NCBI GenBank assembly: GCA_965223305.1
Contig: CBDCWT010000028.1
Span: 1-59,265, forward strand
DNA length: 59,265 nucleotides
Source: CBDCWT01 sp965223305
Lineage (GTDB): Bacteria; Planctomycetota; Planctomycetia; Pirellulales; Pirellulaceae
Reading direction: 5' to 3'
In this document: positions 28,450-35,275 of the stretch, piece by piece
How positions within the stretch are numbered: position 1 is the stretch's first letter
How the letters are laid out: the number at the start of each line of letters is the position of its first letter
Position numbers and translations under genes: made by a program
Notes under the pieces: generated by a model
Databases searched by the model: none
The model's input: only the letters and a program-made list of their open reading frames with translations
What the model was told of the DNA's origin: nothing

Positions 28450-29085
28450 TTATTCGATAAACAGGATATCTGGGTCGGTTTCGATGACCTCCGCCACAAC
28501 AACTTCGCCCCGCATCTCTCGCTTGGTTTCAGGACGCGCGAACGCCCGAATCGGGGGCTCGCGACGCGTGCTCGGATCGTGTGTTCCCCTGGCGAGCAGG
28601 TCCCGAATAGGCCGGCCGTCAATCGGGAACGCCAACCTGGCTTGGGTTTTCACCCAGTGAGCTGCTTCCCGGTTGTAAGGACTTTCAACATCGTAGTTCT
28701 GGTAGCGGATGATATCCCACAGCATTGTGCACAGTTCGCCCAGATTCAGACTTGGTGCCCAGTGCGTTCCGTAGCCTCCCAGGCAGACGACGCCATTGCT
28801 GGAGATGTTGGGATGGAAGATCGGTGTGCGCCACGCCAGGGAGGGCATCAGGCGGGGATATTCCGCCCCCAGTTCGACGCTGACTTCATGCTCGTGGCGG
28901 ACGAGCACTTCGTCTGAGTTGGCTGGACGCCACAGCCCGCTGCCGCGAAAACGAAGGATGTACGACTCAGGTGAGCCACGCTTGGAATGCGGCGTGACAA
29001 AGTCGAAAATCGTGCTGGCCCCGCGCAATTGCTCCAAGGCCTGCAGATCGCTCCGCAGCCTGCGCGTTCTCGGCGTTTCACGCAT
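28450..29085 (-). CDS. E2 ubiquitin-conjugating-like enzyme (UBC fold)
   Basis: Predicted thioester carrier of the ubiquitin-like protein, 211 residues. The UBC core (about 8-150) carries the hallmark HPN at 91-93 and the catalytic Cys101 in IFHPNISSNGVVCLGG, with exactly the spacing of eukaryotic E2s (HPN, seven residues, Cys). YGTHWAPSLNLGELCTMLW fits the segment after the active site. The family proline-rich YPRLMPSLAWRTPIFHPN loop is also present. Residues 165-211 form a charged tail absent from minimal E2s. It starts 10 bp after the Ubl stop, and its TAA is followed directly by the E1 ATG. Closer in motif to eukaryotic E2s than most bacterial E2-like proteins. Confidence 0.93.
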   Translation of the reverse strand: MRETPRTRRLRSDLQALEQLRGASTIFDFVTPHSKRGSPESYILRFRGSGLWRPANSDEVLVRHEHEVSVELGAEYPRLMPSLAWRTPIFHPNISSNGVVCLGGYGTHWAPSLNLGELCTMLWDIIRYQNYDVESPYNREAAHWVKTQARLAFPIDGRPIRDLLARGTHDPSTRREPPIRAFARPETKREMRGEVVVAEVIETDPDILFIE

Positions 29086-29095
29086 ACCCGGTTAC

Positions 29096-29392
29096 CTATC
29101 CGGCCACAATTTCGGGATAGACAATCAGATGGTCGCCGTCGTGGACAGTTGCCGCTACCAACGTCTGCGCTTCGTGCAGCCGTTTGCCGCCTTCCTTGTG
29201 GTCCAGGCTGTAGCTCATGGGCTGCCCGTCCGGGCCCATCACTGGCAGATTCATCTTCGTGATGATGTTCGGCAAAATACGCTTTACGGTGACGGTGTCC
29301 GCGATGACCGCTTCGACCGACTTGGCGCCAGTCTGGTCGAGAAAGGTCACTCGCGTTCCCTTGCGTTCGACACTCGCAGGCTGCTCAGACAT
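29096..29392 (-). CDS. Ubiquitin-like protein (YukD/EsaB-like beta-grasp)
   Basis: First gene of the conjugation operon, 98 residues from ATG 29392 (GGAG 6 bp upstream). After a short polar N-terminus come strand-turn-strand TRVTFLDQTGAKSVEAVIAD, a helix VKRILPNIITKMNL, and the beta-grasp second half with MSYSLDHKEGGKRLHEAQTL and DGDHLIVYPEIVAG. 'L..x..L....V.DGD.L.V.P' is the YukD-like ubiquitin pattern. The chain ends exactly in Gly98, so the C-terminus could be activated without processing, like bacterial ThiS/MoaD, though with AG rather than GG. Operon position makes it the modifier. A GTG four codons upstream is possible. Confidence 0.85.
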   Translation of the reverse strand: MSEQPASVERKGTRVTFLDQTGAKSVEAVIADTVTVKRILPNIITKMNLPVMGPDGQPMSYSLDHKEGGKRLHEAQTLVAATVHDGDHLIVYPEIVAG

Positions 29393-29798
29393 TTCTGACT
29401 CCACATCAAGATGCCTTGGGACAGATAACTAGCGGCCGGCTGGAACTTTCTGCCGTCCGCTTTGTCGCCGCAGAACGTTGCGGCAAGCAAGTCCCCGCAG
29501 AACGTTACTCCAGGGGTATTCGCCACCGACTCCCTTATCTTAGTAGATGAGGGGGAGGAATCCAACCTGCGCCCCGTCATCGTAAGTGCCCGACGCAGAT
29601 AGACTTGTGGTTCGTGCCGGGCGCTGCTGATGGAAATTCCTGCTGCTGATGCTCGTCTTACTTGCACTCACCCACGCGAGCTTGAAGCGACGCGATCTTT
29701 GCGTCCCGATCTCGCCGTCCTCCGAACCCATCGCCGGCTCAGTTCGGCTGGAAGCCGGGATCAAGAAAAAACGGACTACGCCCAGTCGTCGTGCGCCC
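29393..29798. promoter_or_regulatory. Upstream region of the Ubl operon with an 11-bp direct repeat
   Basis: The 406-bp gap contains CGCAGAACGTT at 29469-29479 and again at 29496-29506, 27 bp apart, some 80-110 bp upstream of the Ubl start. This could be an operator or a simple repeat. No gene is seen in the gap. A weak hairpin (ACTCCCTTATC / GATGAGGGGGAG, around 29528-29556) might terminate the transglutaminase-like gene. Confidence 0.35.
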
Positions 29799-31331
29799 CT
29801 ACTCAACCGACTCGACGCGTATTTCCAGCTTTCCAAGCACCTCGAGGACCGGGAGCAGCGCGTTGTAGGGCGTCGCGCCGGCCAGATCCGACGTCTGTAC
29901 TTTCAGGTGGCCAGCACCGATCCCGCACTGCCCTCGGGTCGCGTCCAAGGGGATCCAGCGATCCTCGATCCAAACCTCGTTCCACATGTGATAGGCGAAT
30001 CCCTCGGCCTGTGGGAAATAGACCAGTCCGATGACCACACGGGCAGGGAGCTGGCGGGCCCGGCAAAGTGCGGCGAGGAGGACCGCATGTTCGGTGCAAT
30101 CCCCAGCGCGCGAACGCGCGACGTCGGCCGCGCTGGCGATCGCCTGAGAAAACTGTTCCGGTCTCACCGTGCGATGCACATAGCTCTCCAAAGCGCAGGC
30201 GAGCGACCAGGGATCGGCAGCCTCTGTGGTCACTTTGCCGGCCATGGCGACGATGATCGGATCCTGGCTTTGGACCAGATTGTTGGGTTCCAGATCGGCG
30301 ACTGTCGGCCCGGCTTCGCTGGGTCGACCGCTTCGAGGCGTGTCTGGCCTGGTAGCCCAAACGGTGATCTCGGCAGTGTCGGGGCTTTTTCGGTCGACCT
30401 TCTGACTAATACCTGCCGAAAAAACTCGACTTGGATCGCCTCCGTCGAGACGAACTCGATAGACGGCTCGCTGAGTCCGCTGGGGCTCGGGTAGGGGGTT
30501 CTCGACGCGCACAACGCTCCTGGCACCCAGGTCGAAGTCGGTGGAGTTGTTCTTGTCGAGTGCCTGCTCAGGGGTCGTTCGGTAAGCAATCTGCTCGAAG
30601 CCAGACATAGACGTTGAGGACTTGATGGGTTCGCCGCTTGAGTCGGTCCATAGCACCGATTCGATCGTTGTTTGACCGATGCGGACGGTGCTGTTGATGC
30701 GGAGTAACCGTTGTTCGCCGCTTAGCAGGGGAGTCGACTCATATCCGTCAGCCACCAATTCGATTTCGCCAGGCTGATGAAAGATCGGGATCAGCGCCCG
30801 TAATCGGCGGCGCTCGCCTGGTTGCATGGGACTCCGCCGGAGCGAAAGGCGATCAGCGAACAAGCCACCGAACGAGGGATCCCAGGGAATGGAAGTCCGC
30901 TGGGCTTCCCCGAGCGTGTTTGTTTCGATGAATAGCTGACCGCTCTGGTAGCGCCCCGTTGTGACTGAGCCATCTGAGAGACGCGTTTCGAACCGGATTA
31001 GGCCACCTGTTGCCGACTCGACGGACAGCAGCTGGATTTTTTGAGACACGGTCTGATTGAACCGTTGCACAACTAGCTCGGTGCTGCTCCGCACAAGCAG
31101 CAACGACCGGCCATCCTCCGTAATCGGTTCGATGCCAATCTTCCCCTGACCGATCTTGTGATTGTCGATGTAGTAGGCTTCCCAGCTCTCAACTACCTCG
31201 CCGCTACGGCTTTGGGCGATGGTGTCGGTCTGAGCCGTGACCGTTGCCGTGTCGCCGGTGACCGGTGCAGCGGACTCACACCCTAAGCTCCCGGCCAGCA
31301 GGCACAACAACGTTGCACGGCAAGACGGCAT
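29799..31331 (-). CDS. Transglutaminase-like lipoprotein
   Basis: Predicted cysteine peptidase or amidase of the transglutaminase-like superfamily, 510 residues from ATG 31331. The N-terminus is a lipoprotein signal with lipobox AGSLGCESA, so it is probably attached to a membrane outside the cytoplasm. About 270 residues of unnamed beta-rich sequence precede the core, whose triad is visible as Cys in SRAGDCTEHAVLLAALCRA, His in FAYHMWNEVW and Asp in RWIPLDATRG. It lies 406 bp upstream of the Ubl operon on the same strand. A functional link to conjugation is possible but its exported location argues against a direct role. Confidence 0.85.
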   Translation of the reverse strand: MPSCRATLLCLLAGSLGCESAAPVTGDTATVTAQTDTIAQSRSGEVVESWEAYYIDNHKIGQGKIGIEPITEDGRSLLLVRSSTELVVQRFNQTVSQKIQLLSVESATGGLIRFETRLSDGSVTTGRYQSGQLFIETNTLGEAQRTSIPWDPSFGGLFADRLSLRRSPMQPGERRRLRALIPIFHQPGEIELVADGYESTPLLSGEQRLLRINSTVRIGQTTIESVLWTDSSGEPIKSSTSMSGFEQIAYRTTPEQALDKNNSTDFDLGARSVVRVENPLPEPQRTQRAVYRVRLDGGDPSRVFSAGISQKVDRKSPDTAEITVWATRPDTPRSGRPSEAGPTVADLEPNNLVQSQDPIIVAMAGKVTTEAADPWSLACALESYVHRTVRPEQFSQAIASAADVARSRAGDCTEHAVLLAALCRARQLPARVVIGLVYFPQAEGFAYHMWNEVWIEDRWIPLDATRGQCGIGAGHLKVQTSDLAGATPYNALLPVLEVLGKLEIRVESVE

Positions 31332-31844
31332 CAATGAGATCTGTGTCAACACAAGTTCCCCCCCTGAAGGTAGGTATGAGTGCAGGCGGTCGATGACCGG
31401 CCCCCATTGTAGCCGCGCTGGCAGTTTCTCGCCGGTCAACCAATGCAGCCGTGAGCCTGTTGCAGCGAAACGCGAGAGATTACTCGATCTAACGATTTCA
31501 CGTGCGCTCCGATCGAATTCCGTTCGGATTCAAGTTGTCGCTCGGGGGCTGCGCCGAGGGTGGAGTGCTAGACTTCACATGGTTGTTGATTTGTCGAGCT
31601 TGCTACCGGAAACATGGCTGCGGTGCGTGGCCGGCGCGGTTGACAATCTGGCGTCCGAGGGGACCAGGCGGGTTGGGCCGGTTGTTCCGGATGAGATGAT
31701 GGCGGCCGGAGGCCAAACGATGGGACAGATTTCCTCGTTCCGCGGCACGCCGAAAGCATGACCTAGTTTTGTTTGTAGAGGGGCACGCAGCTGCGGTCTA
31801 GCCGTCCAAGATTTGCCTGCTGAAATTTGATTCCGAGGATGACC
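31332..31844. other. Divergent intergenic region, no gene seen
   Basis: About 510 bp between the minus-strand lipoprotein gene and the plus-strand gene at 31845. Open frames here have no convincing start signal or family resemblance, and I see no repeat of the window's families. It should hold promoters for both flanking genes. Confidence 0.45.
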
Positions 31845-32534
31845 ATGGGCTTCCTAAAACGGTTTTTCCGAAACGTTCTCCACGAATATGAACCGGCTGC
31901 TGAACACCACAGCAGCTTTGAACAGTTGACGGAAGAACAGCTGGAAGCCCATCTCGGTGTTCAGCGTTACGGCGACTTCCAGCTAACTGACGCAGTGCGG
32001 CCGTCCTACGACTTGCAGGTGGTGCCAACACAGGGCTACCGGCACGACGTCTACCACGACGAGGAGACCAAGAGTTCCGTTCCGGTGTTGATGGCCTCAG
32101 CCTCCAAAGAGGCGCTGTTTGAGCTGTTCATGGAGATGCTTGAGCCGCTGGGTGGCGAGTTAGACGTTGTGCTGGAGACCAGCCACAACCGCGAGAATGG
32201 TGGGCACGAGGATCTGTACCGCGAGCACATCGACTCGCCGGTCCTCAAAAGCGTATTGTGGGACTTCGAGGATCTGCTGCTCAATGACGGCTGCACTGGT
32301 ATTGCTGTCTTGAATCCAGGAGTTCCCCAGGAAGTTCAGTTCGACGAGCACAAGTTGCTGATCGCCTACGGCAAGCCGTTGGACGAATTCGAGTCGATAC
32401 TGGGCGCTCGGAGTGTGGACCGCTGCGATAACATGCAGTTTATCACGGAGGCCGAGCATGTGCACTCGTCGAGCGACGAATACGCCGAGCAGTTCGAAGA
32501 GCTGCGGGTCCGGCTAGGGATGGACTGCCACTAA
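31845..32534 (+). CDS. Conserved hypothetical protein, acidic
   Basis: Not recognised. 229 residues from ATG 31845 (MGFLKRFFRNVLHEYE), with GAGG 6 bp upstream; other ATGs just before it are too close to the ribosome site. The protein is acidic, without signal or spans. A central part (ASKEALFELFMEMLEPLGGE, LDVVLETSHNRENGG, SPVLKSVLWDFEDLLLNDGC) looks alpha/beta, and the end (AEQFEELRVRLGMDCH) is helical. A MITE is inserted so that its 4-bp target duplication contains this gene's stop codon, so the last residues could once have differed. Confidence 0.65.
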   Translation: MGFLKRFFRNVLHEYEPAAEHHSSFEQLTEEQLEAHLGVQRYGDFQLTDAVRPSYDLQVVPTQGYRHDVYHDEETKSSVPVLMASASKEALFELFMEMLEPLGGELDVVLETSHNRENGGHEDLYREHIDSPVLKSVLWDFEDLLLNDGCTGIAVLNPGVPQEVQFDEHKLLIAYGKPLDEFESILGARSVDRCDNMQFITEAEHVHSSSDEYAEQFEELRVRLGMDCH

Positions 32535-32709
32535 CCCGGATTATTCATGAAGATCGTCGCGAGAGGTTGTAAGTACGTTCGTGGCAAGGAAGGCGAGCAA
32601 TTCTTCCGCAGGCGTATTAGAAGCAATACGTCGAGGGAGAATTGTGAAGCATGACGAAGCCACGGATGGACTTACGACCTCGCAGCAGATCGCTCATGAA
32701 TAATTCGGG
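32535..32709. mobile_element. MITE copy A (175 bp), IS5-type target duplication
   Basis: Ends are imperfect 16-bp inverted repeats (CCCGGATTATTCATGA at left, TCATGAATAATTCGGG at right). CTAA flanks it on both sides (32531-32534 and 32710-32713), a 4-bp YTAR duplication as made by IS5-group transposases. It has one extra A relative to copies at 36353 and 49697, which shifts the small internal ORF. No transposase is inside. Confidence 0.9.
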
Positions 32710-32716
32710 CTAAGCT

Positions 32717-33769
32717 CTACTTTCTCTTCCAGTGGTGCTTCACGCTCTTCATGATGCTCTTGATCCGCTTCTTCTCCTGCAACTGGGCCAGCGCATCCTG
32801 TTTGCGTTCCAAGTGAGCCAGTTCGCGCTGTAGCTTTTGGAAACTCCGCAGCCGCTCGAGGGGGAGCTCGCCCCGTTCGATCGCCAGCTGGACGGCACAG
32901 TCTGGTTCGGTTGTATGCAAGCAGTCGGAGAAGCGGCACTCTAGGGCCAGCTGGTCGATTTCCTGAAACGTTTCGCTCAGCCCGGAGGAGCTTTCCCACA
33001 ACTGCAACTCGCGCATCCCCGGCGTGTCAATGATCAGCCCGCCGCCGGGGAGGTGGATCAACTGGCGATGGATGGTCGTGTGGCGTCCCTTACCATCTTC
33101 GCGGACCGGGCGGGTCCGCTGAAGTGTCGTCCCCGCCAACGCGTTAATGAGAGTCGACTTGCCCACTCCCGAGGAGCCCAACAAAGCGACGGTTGCGTGG
33201 TTGTGGAAGTAACCACGCAGCGCGTCGAGCCCCAAACCGTTCTGCCCGCTGGTTGCGTGGACTGGTAAACCAGGTGAAAGCTCTTCGATGGCGCCTACGA
33301 AGTCGTTCGGTTGTTCAGCCAAATCGACTTTGTTCAGCACGATAACAGGCGATGCACCGCTGTCCCAGCAGAGCGTCAGGTAGCGTTCCAGGCGCCGGAG
33401 ATTGAAGTCCGCGTCGGCTGCCGTCACGATCCAAACAATGTCGATGTTGGCAGCCACGAGCTGCTCTTCCGTACGCTCGCCGGCTGTCTTGCGTGAGAAC
33501 TTGGATTTGCGAGGGAGTACGCGGTGGATCGTCGCTTCATCGTCGGCTGTTTGGACGGCCACCCAGTCTCCTACGACGGGTAGGTCTCCACGACTCTCCG
33601 CCTGGTGGCGCAAGCGGCCAGAAGTCCGCGCCACTAAGTCCCGTTGTTCGGACTGCACTCGATACGTGCTGCGGTGTTCGGCGATCACCCGCGCCGGAGC
33701 GAGACCCTCCTCTGCGTCCCAGTGCTTTGCAAAGTGGTCGGACCAGCCGAGCTCGGTCAGATTTAGCAT
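32717..33769 (-). CDS. rsgA: Ribosome small-subunit-dependent GTPase A
   Basis: Circularly permuted GTPase that assists late 30S subunit maturation; cytoplasmic. 350 residues, normal length. An OB-fold part at the start (about 30-90, including GDLPVVGDWVAVQ) is followed by the permuted G-domain order: G4 as VIVLNKVDLAE, G5 HATSGQNGLG, then the P-loop LLGSSGVGKSTLINALAG, the switch GKGRHTTIHRQL and G3 IIDTPGMREL. The C-terminal zinc site is visible in ECRFSDCLHTTEPDCAVQLA (Cys, Cys, His, Cys). The tail is Lys-rich. The gene ends 7 bp from MITE copy A. Confidence 0.96.
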   Translation of the reverse strand: MLNLTELGWSDHFAKHWDAEEGLAPARVIAEHRSTYRVQSEQRDLVARTSGRLRHQAESRGDLPVVGDWVAVQTADDEATIHRVLPRKSKFSRKTAGERTEEQLVAANIDIVWIVTAADADFNLRRLERYLTLCWDSGASPVIVLNKVDLAEQPNDFVGAIEELSPGLPVHATSGQNGLGLDALRGYFHNHATVALLGSSGVGKSTLINALAGTTLQRTRPVREDGKGRHTTIHRQLIHLPGGGLIIDTPGMRELQLWESSSGLSETFQEIDQLALECRFSDCLHTTEPDCAVQLAIERGELPLERLRSFQKLQRELAHLERKQDALAQLQEKKRIKSIMKSVKHHWKRK

Positions 33770-33789
33770 GCTCCGTCTCCAGCGTCCCG

Positions 33790-33944
33790 CCTAACGAGGC
33801 TGTGCAGCTTTGCAGTCCGCCAAACTACGCTGCAAATCAGCCGCTGGGCGTTAGCCCACGGTTCCCCAGCGAAACCAACGCGTAGCGTCGGGGAGAGCTC
33901 CCCCCTCTCCGGCCCTTCGGGCCGACTCTCCCCAAGGGGAGAGT
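33790..33944. repeat. Composite of two dispersed repeat families
   Basis: 33791-33820 matches the GAGGCTGTGCAGCTT lead-in, 33821-33888 the GGGCGTTAGCCC family (with the middle part deleted) and 33901-33944 the GGCCCTTCGGGCC hairpin pair. Same order as around 24184-24327. The 730-bp gap 33770-34503 holds only repeats and shows no supported gene. Confidence 0.75.
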
Positions 33945-34136
33945 GAAGAAACACGAAATCACTCACCAACTTAAAAACCTGCACAGCCTCTAACGTGGGG
34001 GGGCATCGGCTCGGTTTCGAGCCCCAGCTTTTGACACCGAGCGAGTCAGAAGGTTCGCGCGCGGTCGCAAGCGTTTGACCACTCCCCCTCACTCAGCGCC
34101 GCTAAGGACTTTATCCCGACGTCCCGCTAGCCGGTC

Positions 34137-34195
34137 GTAGCCGAACTCGCCAGAGTTTGGCGGAATGCCGATTCGTCCAAATCCTGGCGAATAGC
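34137..34195. repeat. Short dispersed repeat copy
   Basis: GTAGCCGAACTCGCCAGAGT followed by the related GATTCGTCCAAATCCTGGCG. The same two-part layout occurs at 49591-49685. Confidence 0.7.
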
Positions 34196-34328
34196 AGTGC
34201 TGAAGTTCGTTCTATGTGACGACAAACACGGAGCATGAGATGGCTTCACTGTCGGACAACGAGCTTGGGCGCCGGTCACGGACGACTCGTACTGGCACCA
34301 TGCGCGGAGCTGTGAAGCATCCTTTATC

Positions 34329-34400
34329 TTTCTGTCCCAATTTTTCTGTCATTCAAAGCTTTTGGTAGACTCGGTTACGACAGAAAAATTGGGACAGAAA
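34329..34400. repeat. Perfect 22-bp inverted repeat
   Basis: Arms 34329-34350 and 34379-34400 are exact complements with core TCTGTCCCAATTTTTCTGTC, spaced by 28 nt. AT-rich compared with the surroundings. It resembles the palindromes mobilised by REP-associated transposases, but no transposase is seen here. Confidence 0.8.
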
Positions 34401-34503
34401 AATCCAACGCCGAAGTTGGCCGCGGCACGAAGTGCAAGAGCTCACGGCACGTTCTGTGCCAGCTCGTGGCTCGCCGGGCTGAGGATTCTCGAGTGGAGTA
34501 TTG

Positions 34504-34779
34504 ATGACCGAGATTAGATGCCATGTCTGTGGATGGCTCCTTGACGAGCTACCCTGGGGAGCTGACGGGCGGACACCGACGTTCGAGATCTGCTCGTGCT
34601 GCGGATGCGAATTTGGATATGAAGACTGTCGGGCAATTGGCGTAAGCAACCACCGAAAGAAGTGGTTGGACTCCGGCGGACAGTGGTTCTCGCCGGCTAG
34701 AAAGCCCGACGATTGGTCTATGGAGGCTCAACTCAAGAGGATCCCGGACATGCCTGTTGGAGTTGACAGAAACCGATGA
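34504..34779 (+). CDS. Small zinc-binding protein, immunity-like family
   Basis: 91 residues from ATG 34504 with TGGAG upstream. Two cysteine pairs form a zinc ribbon: CHVCGWLLDELPWGADGRTP and TFEICSCCGCEFGYEDC. The 'YEICxCCGxEFGYED' segment plus a C-terminal 'WLDSGGQWFSP' is characteristic of a widespread family of small bacterial proteins found near polymorphic toxins and often annotated hypothetical or CPCC-like. An immunity role is suggested by relatives, but no toxin gene is seen in this window. It stands alone after the inverted repeat at 34329. Confidence 0.7.
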   Translation: MTEIRCHVCGWLLDELPWGADGRTPTFEICSCCGCEFGYEDCRAIGVSNHRKKWLDSGGQWFSPARKPDDWSMEAQLKRIPDMPVGVDRNR

Positions 34780-34887
34780 GCGGAACACGCGCCTTATGCG
34801 GAAGGTCCACCGCACCCGCCATCCGGCGGACGCCGGAGAACTGGTCATCGGTGGGTGCTGTTTTGGACGCTTCCTCTGCATTCAGGC

Positions 34888-34916
34888 TTGAAAGCCAGGT
34901 CGCCTTCAGCAATAAT
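34888..34916 (+). promoter_or_regulatory. Candidate promoter of the aroF leader
   Basis: TTGAAA (34888-34893), 17 bp, AATAAT (34911-34916). If used, transcription would start at or next to the leader ATG (34923), giving a leaderless peptide. No other good match lies within 150 bp upstream. Inferred by eye. Confidence 0.35.
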
Positions 34917-34922
34917 GCGGGC

Positions 34923-35003
34923 ATGGTGAACATCTTTACGAGCTATTTCTGGTTTTACTTTAGCCCCTCGGTTCGACGGGCCGCCGGAGGTGTTTCACCT
35001 TAG
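34923..35003 (+). CDS. Aromatic-rich leader peptide of aroF (candidate attenuator)
   Basis: A 26-residue ORF from ATG 34923 to TAG 35001-35003. Residues 5-13 read FTSYFWFYF: seven of nine are Phe, Tyr or Trp (codons TTT, TAT, TTC, TGG, TTT, TAC, TTT at 34935-34961). This density is typical of attenuator leader peptides and not of chance ORFs. A strong intrinsic terminator follows 33 bp after the stop, and the next gene, 272 bp after the leader stop, is DAHP synthase, the first enzyme of aromatic amino acid synthesis. The Shine-Dalgarno is weak (GCGGGC), so the peptide may be leaderless or poorly translated. Function would be to stall ribosomes when aromatic aminoacyl-tRNA is short and so prevent termination. 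Confidence 0.75.
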   Translation: MVNIFTSYFWFYFSPSVRRAAGGVSP

Positions 35004-35035
35004 ATACCTGAGATGAAAATGAAACGCCAGACAGG

Positions 35036-35068
35036 CCCTGAGGACCAAGTCCTTGGGGTTTTTTTTTT
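35036..35068 (+). terminator. Intrinsic terminator (attenuator) upstream of aroF
   Basis: Ten-base-pair stem, CCCTGAGGAC (35036-35045) with GTCCTTGGGG (35049-35058), three-base loop CAA, followed by ten T (35059-35068). It can compete with an alternative pairing: CCTCGG (34966-34971) with CTGAGG (35038-35043), extended by GGCC (34979-34982) with GGCC (35034-35037). The alternative would be covered by a ribosome that has reached the leader stop codon. Confidence 0.85.
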
Positions 35069-35275
35069 GACTTGCCGATTTGTCAGCGGATTGGTCTCGT
35101 GCCCTACACGACTCGAGACCCGATGACTTCAGGGAGCTAGCCGTGCTTGCGAAAGGCGCCACATCAATACTGACACCCCGTGTTCCGACCAAGCGCGGCG
35201 CGCAACCATTAGAACTCACGCCGCGGCTTTGCTGTATTCCAGGCTCCACAGTCCTCTCCAAAGGAGACGTTGTCC

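Noticed and set aside
31237..31761. Plus-strand frame of 174 codons overlapping the start of the transglutaminase-like gene
   Set aside because: Overlaps a well-supported gene on the other strand, has no ribosome site, and its translation looks like random GC-rich sequence.
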